Origin: Paludibacter sp963678465
GTDB taxonomy: Bacteria; Bacteroidota; Bacteroidia; Bacteroidales; Paludibacteraceae
Direction of reading: 5' to 3'
NCBI GenBank assembly: GCA_963678465.1
Contig: OY782858.1
Location: forward strand, 682,001 to 746,000
DNA length: 64,000 nt
Both the position numbers and the translations under genes were made by a program. Under the pieces are notes generated by a model, which searched no databases, was not told the origin of the DNA, and saw only the letters and a program-made list of their open reading frames with translations. Positions 35,713-44,264 of the stretch are shown one piece after another (within the stretch, counting starts at the first letter, position 1; each line of letters starts with the position of its first letter).

Positions 35713-37089
35713 ATGAAATTCAAAGAAACTGAACTATTAATACTTTACCTGCTTTTTGATCTGACGTTGCTGAATGTGGCTATCTGTGTCGTTTCGTGTA
35801 TAAGCAAGTGGATGGGGTGGGAGTATCCGGCAGAGCTCAATATTTATGTGCTGCATGCTAATTTGTCGTGGTTGATAACTTATTTTGTGTTTTCGAAAAA
35901 AAACCTGTACCTTCGGGATGGTTTTTACAACCGCCTGTTACGCATCAGCAAGAGGGTGCTTATATTTGTGTTGGTAGCAGGGGTAGTAGGGTTTTTGCTG
36001 CTGTCGCGTTCACTTTCGCGCTTGTTTTTGCTTGAATATACGACGCTGTTTTTTGCTTTTGAGCTTGTTTTTTATTATTTCCTCTATCAGTATCTGAAGT
36101 ATATCCGCATCAGGGGGCGTCATGTAAATAAAATGATTATCGTAGGCGTGAGCGATACAACTAAAATGCTGCGTACCATAGTGGATAGCAACCCGATGAT
36201 AGGGTATCGTTTCGAAGGCTATTTGTCGAGGCGCCCGGAGACGGATGCTGATGTGATAGGTCACCCCGACGAACTTGCTCAAATAGTGAGGGAAAAAGGC
36301 ATCGATATGGTGTTTGTAGGTTTGTCGCTGTTTAGCCAGACCGACAGGGGCAATGAGTTTCTGAAAGTGTGTAATAAGCTGGGCGTTAAGCTGAGGTTTA
36401 TCCCCGAAAATCAGAGTTGGTTCAGGTCGAAGCTGAACATGGAGTCGGTAGGTAATTTGGTGGTGATTAACCCGCAACAGATACCGCTGGATGATATAGA
36501 GGCGCGTATTATGAAGCGTTTGTTCGATATTCTGTTTTCGTTGGCGTTTATTGTGCTTGTTTTCAGTTGGTTTTTTCCATTGATAGCGTTGTTGATAAAA
36601 CTGAGTTCCAAAGGACCTGTGTTTTTTGTACAGGAACGAACGGGGATCAATAACAAGACTTTCAAATGTTTAAAGTTCAGGAGCATGCGTGTGAACGGTG
36701 ATGCGGATAGCCGACAAGCTACAGCGGGTGATGACAGAATAACAGCTTTGGGCAGGTTTATGCGCAAGACGAATATAGATGAATTGCCGCAGTTTTTCAA
36801 TGTGTTGTTGGGTCAGATGTCGGTGGTGGGGCCACGTCCGCATATGTTGAAGCATACGGAGGAATACTCAGCATTGATTGATCATTATATGGTGCGTCAC
36901 TATGTAAAACCCGGAGTGACGGGTTGGGCACAGGTGAATGGTTACAGAGGTGAAACAGATGAACTGTGGAAAATGGAGAAAAGGGTTGACTATGATATGG
37001 ATTATATCGAAAACTGGTCGTTCTGGTGGGATTTGAAAATCACTTTTCTGACTACTTTCGGGAGACGAACTTATCGGAACGCAGGGTGA
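35713..37089 (+). CDS. Undecaprenyl-phosphate sugar phosphotransferase (WcaJ/WbaP type)
   Basis: A 458-residue polyisoprenyl-phosphate hexose-1-phosphate transferase that starts the repeat unit. Four N-terminal helices (about 8-130) and a CoA-binding-like soluble segment (about 140-245) precede the helix at 265-290 and the catalytic bacterial sugar transferase domain: FFVQERTGINNKTFKCLKFRS, NIDELPQFFNVLLGQMSVVG, PRPHM and a late KPGVTGWAQVNGYRGE. The donor is often UDP-glucose or UDP-galactose. It closes the forward polysaccharide locus. Confidence 0.93.
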   Translation: MKFKETELLILYLLFDLTLLNVAICVVSCISKWMGWEYPAELNIYVLHANLSWLITYFVFSKKNLYLRDGFYNRLLRISKRVLIFVLVAGVVGFLLLSRSLSRLFLLEYTTLFFAFELVFYYFLYQYLKYIRIRGRHVNKMIIVGVSDTTKMLRTIVDSNPMIGYRFEGYLSRRPETDADVIGHPDELAQIVREKGIDMVFVGLSLFSQTDRGNEFLKVCNKLGVKLRFIPENQSWFRSKLNMESVGNLVVINPQQIPLDDIEARIMKRLFDILFSLAFIVLVFSWFFPLIALLIKLSSKGPVFFVQERTGINNKTFKCLKFRSMRVNGDADSRQATAGDDRITALGRFMRKTNIDELPQFFNVLLGQMSVVGPRPHMLKHTEEYSALIDHYMVRHYVKPGVTGWAQVNGYRGETDELWKMEKRVDYDMDYIENWSFWWDLKITFLTTFGRRTYRNAG

Positions 37090-37099
37090 TTAAATTTTA

Positions 37100-37309
37100 A
37101 ATACGAATTAAGAACGAATTAAACGAATTAAACGAATTAAAACGAATTAAAACGAATTAAGACGAATTGAGAATTAATACGGGTAAGGCAATGAATAATT
37201 GTAAACAGTCTTCGGTCAAGAGAGAAAGGGACATATTGGCGGGACTTAGTGCATTAAATAACTGTAATGATGTGTCCTTAATTCGTTTAATTCGTTCTTA
37301 ATTCGTATT
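37100..37309. repeat. Perfect 32-bp inverted repeat of ACGAATTA octamers
   Basis: The left arm 37100-37131 and the right arm 37278-37309 are perfect inverted complements, starting AATACGAATTAAGAACGAAT. They enclose 146 bp that begins with further ACGAATTA copies and contains AGTCTTCGGTCAAGAGAG. It lies between the WcaJ-type gene and tatA. The arrangement resembles a small non-coding mobile element, but no target duplication was found. Confidence 0.8.
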
Positions 37310-37348
37310 AATTCGTTTTTAAGAAAAAACTTTCAACAAACAATAGAT

Positions 37349-37555
37349 ATGGAAACAATGATTATTTTATTTTCGTTCGGGATGCCCGAAATACTTTTGA
37401 TAGCGCTTGTGGTGTTATTGCTTTTTGGTGGAGCAAAAATACCTGAGTTGATGCGTGGAATAGGGAAGGGTGTAAGCGAATTCAAAAAAGGGGTGAGGGA
37501 TGTGGAGAATGAAATTAAGAACACCGAGACGAAAGAGGAGGACAAAAAAGCCTGA
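37349..37555 (+). CDS. tatA: Twin-arginine translocase subunit TatA/E
   Basis: A 68-residue single-span protein: hydrophobic helix at about residues 12-28 (EILLIALVVLLLFGGAKIPEL), the FGxxxxPEL hinge, then an amphipathic helix (RGIGKGVSEFKKGVRDVE) and a charged tail. It forms the pore-like component of the Tat system for folded proteins, together with TatC encoded 38 bp downstream. Confidence 0.94.
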   Translation: METMIILFSFGMPEILLIALVVLLLFGGAKIPELMRGIGKGVSEFKKGVRDVENEIKNTETKEEDKKA

Positions 37556-37593
37556 CAGCGCCCTGCTGTTGTAGGGATACTTTATCTGAACGC

Positions 37594-38400
37594 ATGAAAT
37601 TATTCAGTAAAAAAACTACCGGAGAGGCCAATACATTTTGGGACCATCTGGAGGTGCTTCGGTGGGCGCTGCTGCGTGTGCTGGCTGTGCTGGTGCTGTT
37701 GGTGATTGTGCTGTTTGGTAACCGTGACTTTCTGTTCGACGACATTATTTTTCCTCCGCTGCGGTCGGATTTTATTGTTTATCAGCTTTTTTGCAGAATG
37801 GGCGAATGGCTCAACGTACCGGGGCTTTGTCCGGGCGATTTTAGTATTCAGCTTATTAATATTCAACTGTCGGGACAGTTTATGGCGCATATCAGCACTG
37901 CTTTCACCATCGCGCTGGTGCTTTCGGTGCCTTATTTGTTGTACGAGTGCTGGCGGTTTGTGGCGCCGGCCTTGTATCCTGCCGAAAGGAGAAATGTAGG
38001 TCTTGTGTTTTTTATCTCTTCGTTTCTTTTCTACCTTGGCGTTGTGGTGAGTTATTTTCTGGTGTTTCCGCTGACAATTCGCTTCCTGGGGACTTATAAT
38101 GTTTCGGAGCTTGTGCCGAATCAGATTTCTATCCAGTCCTACCTCGATACGCTGTATATCCTTATTTTCTCGATGGGTATTATGTTCGAAATGCCGGTGC
38201 TTGCTTATTTCCTGTCGCGAATGGGAATTGTTTCGCGTCAAATGCTACAGTCGGTACGACGTTATGCTTTCGTTGTCATCCTGATACTGGCTGCCATTAT
38301 TACACCTACTACCGACCCTTTTACAATGCTTGTGGTGGCTATGCCGCTGTATTTGCTTTACGAAGTGAGTATATTGGTGTGCAGGAAGAAGAATAATTAA
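37594..38400 (+). CDS. tatC: Twin-arginine translocase subunit TatC
   Basis: A 268-residue protein with six predicted helices, the signal-peptide receptor of the Tat system. The conserved cytoplasmic start FWDHLEVLRWALLR, the FALVLSVPYLLYECWRFVAPALYPAERR region near residue 110 and the VSRQMLQSVRRYAFVVILILAAIITPTTDP segment near 210 are clear. The periplasmic loop after the first helix is longer than in E. coli, as is common in Bacteroidota. Confidence 0.95.
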   Translation: MKLFSKKTTGEANTFWDHLEVLRWALLRVLAVLVLLVIVLFGNRDFLFDDIIFPPLRSDFIVYQLFCRMGEWLNVPGLCPGDFSIQLINIQLSGQFMAHISTAFTIALVLSVPYLLYECWRFVAPALYPAERRNVGLVFFISSFLFYLGVVVSYFLVFPLTIRFLGTYNVSELVPNQISIQSYLDTLYILIFSMGIMFEMPVLAYFLSRMGIVSRQMLQSVRRYAFVVILILAAIITPTTDPFTMLVVAMPLYLLYEVSILVCRKKNN

Positions 38401-38481
38401 TTGATAATGGATAATTGACAATTGATAATTAATAATTCATACACGGAAGGCGGAATTCAATTATCAGTAAGAGAGAAGGAA

Positions 38482-39281
38482 CCCCTCCGCTTCGCTCGTC
38501 CCAAAACCTCACCCCAGGCTTCTCCCAAAGGAGAGGGAGCAAGAAAGGGGACATCTGCGCAGTGCGAAATTTATCAAAAATAATACTATTCAGTAAGGTT
38601 TCATGTATTTAAATAAATCTATACAGTGTACAAAATCCCGCGGACTATGATCTCCCCTTTTTTTAAGGGGAGTACCCGAAGGAGGAGGGGTTAATTGAAA
38701 TTATAATAAAAACATCATTATGTCAGACCAATTAAACACACTTCCGGTAATGAAGCCTTTTCGCAGAAAACTGCGTAAACAAATGACTGCTGCTGAAGTG
38801 GCTTTATGGTTGATGATAAAAAACAAACAATTGGATGGAGAACGTTTTCTCAGACAATTTAGTATAGGTCATTATGTCGTCGATTTTTATTGTCACAAAC
38901 ACAAATTAGCGATCGAATTGGATAGCGAAGTTCATTCTTCAGAAGATCGTCAGACTTATGATAAAAAACGAACTGATTATTTGAATTCAGTAGGTGTTAC
39001 TGTGTTACGATTCGAGAATTTTGAGATTTTTCAGTATCCCACACGTACGCTCGATGAAATACGAAAGCATTTGAAATAATTAGTTCTTTGAATCTTATAA
39101 AACAAAACCCCTCCGCTTCGCTCGTCCCCTTACAAAGGGGACATCTGCGCAGTGCGAAATTTCTCAAATTCTCAAATTTATCAAATTTATCAAATTTCTC
39201 AAATCTTCAAATTCTCAATTATCTCTGTCGCCCCATCGATTTAATAAAATAATTAGGTGCTTGTTTTTGAATCTTATAAAA
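38482..39281 (+). repeat. DUF559 repeat unit, first copy
   Basis: An 800-bp unit. It starts CCCCTCCGCTTCGCTCGTCC, continues to GGGGACATCTGCGCAGTGCG, then an AT-rich stretch and the hairpin CTCCCCTTTTTTTAAGGGGAG, then a DUF559 gene, a second CCCCTCCGCTTCGCTCGTCC...GGGGACATC box at 39108-39162 and a CAAATTTATC simple repeat. The next copy follows immediately. Flanking sequences show no transposase. Confidence 0.8.
38720..39079 (+). CDS. DUF559 nuclease-like protein, copy 1
   Basis: A 119-residue protein of the DUF559/Vsr-like superfamily (PD-(D/E)XK fold). Typical features are FRRKLRKQMTAAEVALWLMI at the N-terminus, ERFLRQFSIGHYVVDFYCHK, then LAIELDSEVH. The conserved acidic pair is at D58 or nearby and in ELDS, although the usual ELDG is changed to ELDS here. 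Three bases differ from the copy at 39538. Biochemical role unknown; these genes are often spread as repeats in genomes. It is embedded in a repeat unit. Confidence 0.85.
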   Translation: MSDQLNTLPVMKPFRRKLRKQMTAAEVALWLMIKNKQLDGERFLRQFSIGHYVVDFYCHKHKLAIELDSEVHSSEDRQTYDKKRTDYLNSVGVTVLRFENFEIFQYPTRTLDEIRKHLK

Positions 39282-40076
39282 CCCCTCCGCTTCGCTCGTC
39301 CCAAAACCTCACCCCAGCCCCTGCCTGCGGCAGGCAGGCTCTCCCAAAGGAGAGGGAGCAAGAAAGGGGACATCTGCGCAGTGCGAAATTTATCAAAATA
39401 ATACTATTCAGTAAGGTTTCAGGTATTTAAATAAATCTATACAGTGTACAAAATCCCGCGGACTATGATCTCCCCTTTTTTTAAGGGGAGTACCCGAAGG
39501 GGGAGGGGTTAATGTCCTGATTTCCAACATCAACATTATGTCAGACCAACTAAACACACTTCCGGTAATGAAGCCTTTTCGCAGAAAACTGCGTAAACAA
39601 ATGACTACTGCTGAAGTGGCTTTATGGTTGATGATAAAAAACAAACAATTGGATGGAGAACGTTTTCTCAGACAATTTAGTATAGGTCATTATGTCGTCG
39701 ATTTTTATTGTCACAAACACAAATTAGCGATCGAATTGGATGGCGAAGTTCATTCTTCAGAAGATCGTCAGACTTATGATAAAAAACGAACTGATTATTT
39801 GAATTCAGTAGGTGTTACTGTGTTACGATTCGAGAATTTTGAGATTTTTCAGTATCCCACACGTACGCTCGATGAAATACGAAAGCATTTGAAATAATTA
39901 GTTCTTTGAATCTTATAAAACAAAACCCCTCCGCTTCGCTCGTCCCCTTAGAAAGGGGACATCTGCGCAGTGCGAAATTTATCAAATTATCAAATTTCTC
40001 AAATATTCAAATTATCAATTATCAATTATCAATTATCAATTATCAATTATCTCTGTTGCTCCATCGATTTATTAAA
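39282..40076 (+). repeat. DUF559 repeat unit, second copy
   Basis: Same order of parts as the first copy. It carries a 19-bp palindrome, CCTGCCTGCGGCAGGCAGG, inserted in the first box (between ACCCCAGCC and CTCTCCCAAAG), and the short box at 39926-39980. The unit ends in a (TATCAAT)-like simple repeat and CTCTGTTGCTCCATCGATTTA, the counterpart of 39222-39244 in the first copy. Confidence 0.8.
39538..39897 (+). CDS. DUF559 nuclease-like protein, copy 2
   Basis: Identical to copy 1 except A/T at residue 24 and S/G in the ELDG motif, plus one silent change. This copy has the usual ELDGEVH. The near identity (3 changes in 360 bp) and matching flanks show a recent tandem duplication or conversion between units. 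Confidence 0.87.
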   Translation: MSDQLNTLPVMKPFRRKLRKQMTTAEVALWLMIKNKQLDGERFLRQFSIGHYVVDFYCHKHKLAIELDGEVHSSEDRQTYDKKRTDYLNSVGVTVLRFENFEIFQYPTRTLDEIRKHLK

Positions 40077-40081
40077 ATAAG

Positions 40082-40124
40082 AAAGAGTGTTTTTCGAAGT
40101 AAGATCTTCGTAAAACACTCTTTT
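40082..40124 (-). terminator. Terminator after tRNA-Met
   Basis: The arms AAAGAGTGTTTTTCGAAG and CTTCGTAAAACACTCTTTT form a long near-perfect stem (one T-T mismatch) with a 6-nt loop. On the minus strand it follows the tRNA by about 8 bp and leads into a T-rich stretch. It could also stop transcription arriving from the DUF559 side. Confidence 0.8.
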
Positions 40125-40131
40125 CTTTTTG

Positions 40132-40205
40132 TAGCGGGAACGAGAGTTGAACTCGTGACCTCCGGGTTATGAATCCGACGCTCTAACCAACTGAGCTATC
40201 CCGCC
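40132..40205 (-). tRNA. tRNA-Met (CAU anticodon)
   Basis: A 74-nt cloverleaf including the discriminator A, without an encoded CCA. Acceptor GGCGGGA/TCCCGCT, D-arm GCTC..GAGC, anticodon loop TTCATAA with anticodon CAU, and T-arm ACGAG/CTCGT with TTCAACT loop. The anticodon stem TCGGA/CCCGG has an A-C mismatch at 31-39 and a T-G pair at 27-43. It is more likely elongator methionine than initiator, but an isoleucine tRNA with modified C cannot be excluded. Confidence 0.93.
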
Positions 40206-40222
40206 ATTTTTCTAAGGCGGTG

Positions 40223-40253
40223 CAAAGATAGCTTTTTTAGCCTAAACGCCAAA
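40223..40253 (-). promoter_or_regulatory. Promoter of tRNA-Met
   Basis: On the minus strand TTTG (40250-40253) and TATCTTTG (40223-40230) are 19 bp apart, an exact fit to the phylum's consensus. The -7 element ends about 17 bp before the tRNA 5' end. Confidence 0.8.
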
Positions 40254-40259
40254 TTATTT

Positions 40260-40522
40260 GAATAAAAAAAATTGATAAAATCATGAGAAAGAATTCATAA
40301 TTTATAATTTATAATTCATAATGAAGAACTTGGCAATTATTTCGGGATTGAAAACTTGAGAAGTAAAGAACAAGAAGTAAATTTGAAGTTAAGAAGTTAA
40401 ACAGAGAACAATGCATAATTCACAATTCATAATTAATAGGTTTGTTTTCAGTAGTTCAATAATTAACCGGAGGCCGGGGACTTGTGAGAGTTGAGCGCTC
40501 ATTCAGTCCCCGGGGTTTTGAA
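40260..40522. repeat. Low-complexity gap between the tRNA and the peptidase gene
   Basis: CATAATTTATAATTTATAATTC and GAAGTTAAGAAGTTAAAC words, then a segment (40466-40512) whose ends, GGAGGCCGGGGACTTG and CAGTCCCCGGGG, form a hairpin near the 3' end of the minus-strand peptidase gene. That hairpin may act as its terminator. No gene is supportable. Confidence 0.5.
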
Positions 40523-42637
40523 TTAGAATTTGGGTTTCATTCCCAAATGATACATGATAAACGACCACATGTCGGTTTGTGCATCAATTACTTTTCCGAT
40601 TGGTTTTCCGGCACCATGACCTGCCTTGGTATCGATACGGATCAGGGAAGGTGTATTGCCTGCGTTGCTGGCCTGTAAAGTGGCAGCAAATTTAAACGAA
40701 TGTGCAGGCACAACGCGGTCGTCGTGATCGCCTGTCATCACCATAGTGGCAGGATACCTAACACCTGGTTTCAGGTTGTGCAGTGGTGAATAAGCCTTCA
40801 GGTAGTCGAACATTTCCTTGCTTTCTTCGCTGGTACCATAGTCGGTAGCCCATGCCCAGCCAATTGTGAATTTGTGGTAACGGAGCATATCGAGTACGCC
40901 CACTTCGGGGATGGCTACAGCAAAAAGATCGGGACGTTGAGTCATGCAGGCGCCAACGAGCAAACCTCCGTTCGAACCACCATCAATGGCTAATTTCTGT
41001 GAGGAAGTGTATTTTTCCTTGATAAGAAATTCGGCAGCAGCAATAAAATCGTCGAAAACATTTTGTTTCTGCATTTTAGTACCAGCTTTGTGCCAGGCTT
41101 CACCATACTCGCCACCGCCCCGTATGTTGGCTATCACATAAATACCGCCATTTTCGAGGAAAGGAATGCGCGCAACACTGAAACCCGGATTTACACTTAT
41201 ATTAAAACCACCGTATCCGTAAAGCAACAAAGGGTTTTTACCTGTTTTCTGCATGCCTTTTTTGTAGGTGATAAACATAGGTACTTTAGTGCCATCTTTA
41301 CTTGTATAAAACAGTTGTTCGCTTACATAATCCTCAGGTTGGAAGGATACATCTGCTTTGCGGAAGACTTCAGCTTTGTTGGCTGCCACATCGAACCTGT
41401 AAATGGTAGGCGGAAAAGTGAAAGAGCTAAAGGTGTAGAAAGCTTCGTTGTCGTCCTTGTCGCCCGAAAAACCTGAGATTGTACCTACAGTAGGTAGTTT
41501 TACTTCGTAGAGCAGTTTGCCACTTAAATCGTAAGCATAAGCATGACTTGCTGCGTCCTTCAGGTATTGCGCAACGAATTTACCACCCAATACCGAAACG
41601 CCTTCCAATACATTTTCAGAGGTAGGAATAATTGTTTTCCAGTTTTCGCGTCCGGGATTTTTGGAGTCAATTTCCATTAATTGCTGGTTGGATGCTTGCC
41701 AGTTGGTGAGTAAATATATTTTACCGTCGATATGATCCACCACCGAATAGTCGTTGTCGAAACCCGCTTCGAGTGTTACGAATTCAGCATCCGGGTTGTT
41801 CAGGTCTTTGAACTGTAGTGAATTTCCCGAGGTAGATGCTGTTTCTGCAATAAAGAGCAAAGCTTCATCTTCGCTTACTATGGCTGAGCAGTTTCTCAAA
41901 GGATAATCTTTGTTTTCGAACACCAACTGGTCTTTGCTCTGTGCATCGCCTACCTTGTGGTAATACACTTTGTGATATTCATTTTTGTTGGAGTATTCCT
42001 TTCCGGCAACAGGTGCATCGTAAGCGCTGTAGTAAAATCCATCGCCTTTCCACGCTATGCCCGAGAATTTAACCCAATGAATTACATCGGGCAACAGTTT
42101 GCCGGTAGCGATATCCATGAGGTAAATTTCGTTCCAGTCCGAACCACTTCGGGCAATACTGTAAGCAAGGTATTTGCCATCGTTCGAGAAGGAAATCTGC
42201 GAAAGGGCTACCGTGCCATCGGTCGAGAGTTGATTCGGGTCGAGCAGTACTTTTGGTGTTCCGTCCAAAGTAGCAAGACTATAGAGTACGCTTTGGTTTT
42301 GTAATCCATCGTTTTTGAAAAAATAATAATTGCCGTTTTTCTTGAAAGGCGAACCATATTTTGGGTAGTTTGTCAAATCAGTCAAACGCTTTTTTAATCC
42401 GGGTCGAAAGTTGATTTGATTCAAATATTGATATGTCAATTTATTTTGTGCTGTTACCCAGGCTTCTGTAGCTGCCGATGTGTCGTTTTCGAGCCAGCGA
42501 TAAGGTTCGGGCACTGCTGTGCCGAAATAGTTGTCGACAACATTTTCTTTTGTCGTCGCAGGGTATTTTAATTTACTTGACGAAGTACATGCCGACATAA
42601 GTAAGATTGAAAAGGTGAATAAAATGAATTGTTTCAT
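40523..42637 (-). CDS. Prolyl oligopeptidase family peptidase (S9A)
   Basis: A 704-residue secreted lipoprotein-type peptidase that cleaves peptides after proline. The signal ends in LLMSAC (C17). The N-terminal seven-bladed propeller (about 30-430) starts KYPATTKENVVDNYFGTAVPEPYRWLEND. The alpha/beta-hydrolase domain contains GGSNGGLL with the nucleophile serine near residue 550, GDHDDRVV with the aspartate near 638 and the histidine in AGHGAGKP near 672. Length fits the family. It is on the minus strand with no obvious partner. Confidence 0.94.
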   Translation of the reverse strand: MKQFILFTFSILLMSACTSSSKLKYPATTKENVVDNYFGTAVPEPYRWLENDTSAATEAWVTAQNKLTYQYLNQINFRPGLKKRLTDLTNYPKYGSPFKKNGNYYFFKNDGLQNQSVLYSLATLDGTPKVLLDPNQLSTDGTVALSQISFSNDGKYLAYSIARSGSDWNEIYLMDIATGKLLPDVIHWVKFSGIAWKGDGFYYSAYDAPVAGKEYSNKNEYHKVYYHKVGDAQSKDQLVFENKDYPLRNCSAIVSEDEALLFIAETASTSGNSLQFKDLNNPDAEFVTLEAGFDNDYSVVDHIDGKIYLLTNWQASNQQLMEIDSKNPGRENWKTIIPTSENVLEGVSVLGGKFVAQYLKDAASHAYAYDLSGKLLYEVKLPTVGTISGFSGDKDDNEAFYTFSSFTFPPTIYRFDVAANKAEVFRKADVSFQPEDYVSEQLFYTSKDGTKVPMFITYKKGMQKTGKNPLLLYGYGGFNISVNPGFSVARIPFLENGGIYVIANIRGGGEYGEAWHKAGTKMQKQNVFDDFIAAAEFLIKEKYTSSQKLAIDGGSNGGLLVGACMTQRPDLFAVAIPEVGVLDMLRYHKFTIGWAWATDYGTSEESKEMFDYLKAYSPLHNLKPGVRYPATMVMTGDHDDRVVPAHSFKFAATLQASNAGNTPSLIRIDTKAGHGAGKPIGKVIDAQTDMWSFIMYHLGMKPKF

Positions 42638-42739
42638 GTTTGTCGATTTTTTTTAATTATTACCAAAAATGTTCAGGTGTATCCCTTGTTTTATTGCGGG
42701 GTGCGATCTTAAAATAATCCGGGATTTTTCAAGTCCGAA

Positions 42740-44017
42740 TTATTTTAAGGCCTGATACACTAAGTTATGAAAGAGCACTTTGAAATCGGTTCCCGAATTG
42801 TTGGGTTGTAAGTTGATATAAAACAACAGGATTAAATCCTCTTTCGGATCGATGATATAATCGGTACCAAACATTCCTCCCCAGCGCAATGAACCTTCGG
42901 AGGCAATTGATGAATATGAGTATTGTGCACGGAAATCGTCGAAAGCCAGTCCGAAGCCAATGCTGCCCCGCAGATCGCCCACTGCATTTTTACGCATCAT
43001 TTCAATTGTTTTTCGGCTCAGAATGCGTTTGCCGTTGAATTCGCCTTCGTTGAGTATCATTTGACAGAATTTGGCATAATCTTCAATGGATCCGGAGAGT
43101 CCGGCGCCGGTGCTGCAAAATGTTTTAGCTCCCGAATAAGGGAAAATCTGATAAATACTGTTGGAAGCTTCGTTTCGCGTCAGGGGTTTGTCGCTTGCTT
43201 TTTGATACAAGGTGACAATGTCTTGTTTTTTGTTGTCGGGCAAATAAAAGTAGGTGTTGTTCATCCCCAGTGGTTCGAAAATTCTTTCTTTGAAAAAGGC
43301 ATCAATTTTCTGACCTGAAACGACTTCGATAAGGTAGCCCAATACATCAACGCTCATACCATAGCTGAATTTCTCTCCCGGGTCGTGTTCGAGCGGACAG
43401 GTGGCCAATACTTTAATGATGTCGCCTAAAGTTTTGTTTTCGAGGGTGTAAAGTGGTGAAACCGGAATTCCCATTTTGTCGTACATTTTACGTGAATTGC
43501 CCGAACCATACGAAATACCCGAAGTGTGTGTCAGCAAATCGCGGATGGTGATGTCGCGTTTGGCGGGACGGGTAGTGAAACTTGAGTCCTCAGGATTGAA
43601 GGAGGTCATCACCTTTGGATGAGCAAATTCAGGAATGTATTTTTTGATGGGATCGTCGAGCAGGATTTTTCCTTCTTCGAATAAAGTGAGTACAGCTACA
43701 GCCGTGATGGCTTTGGTTTGAGAAGCCATTCTGAAGATATTGTCGGTTCGACAGGGAGTTTTACTCTCTATATCCTGCCAGCCGAAAGCTTTGTTGTGTA
43801 CTACTTTGCCATGATGAGCCACAAAGGTAACTGCATGGGGAATTATTCCATCGTCCACCAACTTTTGGAAAACTGTATCCATGCGAGCCAAACGGGCTGC
43901 ATCAAAAGTAGCAGGTACTTTTTTGGAATAGATAAAATTTTGTGCGTTTTCATTTTTTTGAGCCGATAAGGCCACCGAAAACAGCAAAATGAGAAAGATA
44001 GAAAAACTTTTTTTCAT
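42740..44017 (-). CDS. Beta-lactamase-family serine hydrolase
   Basis: A 425-residue secreted protein of the class C beta-lactamase/esterase family. The signal peptide covers residues 1-19. The active-site SxxK appears as MASQTKAITA near residue 96 and the YxN-equivalent as FSYGMSVDVLGYLIEVVSG near 212. The family includes esterases and D-amino-acid peptidases as well as lactamases; substrate unknown. It ends in a hairpin (42708-42749) that may terminate transcription. Confidence 0.88.
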   Translation of the reverse strand: MKKSFSIFLILLFSVALSAQKNENAQNFIYSKKVPATFDAARLARMDTVFQKLVDDGIIPHAVTFVAHHGKVVHNKAFGWQDIESKTPCRTDNIFRMASQTKAITAVAVLTLFEEGKILLDDPIKKYIPEFAHPKVMTSFNPEDSSFTTRPAKRDITIRDLLTHTSGISYGSGNSRKMYDKMGIPVSPLYTLENKTLGDIIKVLATCPLEHDPGEKFSYGMSVDVLGYLIEVVSGQKIDAFFKERIFEPLGMNNTYFYLPDNKKQDIVTLYQKASDKPLTRNEASNSIYQIFPYSGAKTFCSTGAGLSGSIEDYAKFCQMILNEGEFNGKRILSRKTIEMMRKNAVGDLRGSIGFGLAFDDFRAQYSYSSIASEGSLRWGGMFGTDYIIDPKEDLILLFYINLQPNNSGTDFKVLFHNLVYQALK

Positions 44018-44264
44018 GTGATAATTACTATGTTTTTTAGTTCATTAAAAGATAAGTCAATGTGCTAATTGTTGATAAGTCTCCGGTCTACAGACTTTGG
44101 TCAAAAGTCTAATGTCAACTGTCGAATATTCCAATACGCTAATGTGCCAACGTGATAATGTGCCAACGTGATAATATGCCAATGTAATAATTTGCCAATA
44201 TGCCAATCGTAACGTAGCAAAGATGCCGCAATTAATTAAGAATTAAGAATTAATAATGAATACT
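44018..44264. repeat. Low-complexity repeat tract
   Basis: Contains GTCTCCGGTCTACAGACTTTGGTC words and a run of TGCCAACGTGATAATGTGCC words (44119-44205) not seen elsewhere in the window, then AATTAAGAATTAATAATG. No gene. Confidence 0.65.

Noticed and set aside
42708..42749. Hairpin CTTAAAATAATCCGG/CCGAATTATTTTAAG as a firm terminator
   Set aside because: The stem is good but it overlaps the 3' end of the serine hydrolase gene and is not followed by a T run on that strand; kept only as a possibility in the gene entry.
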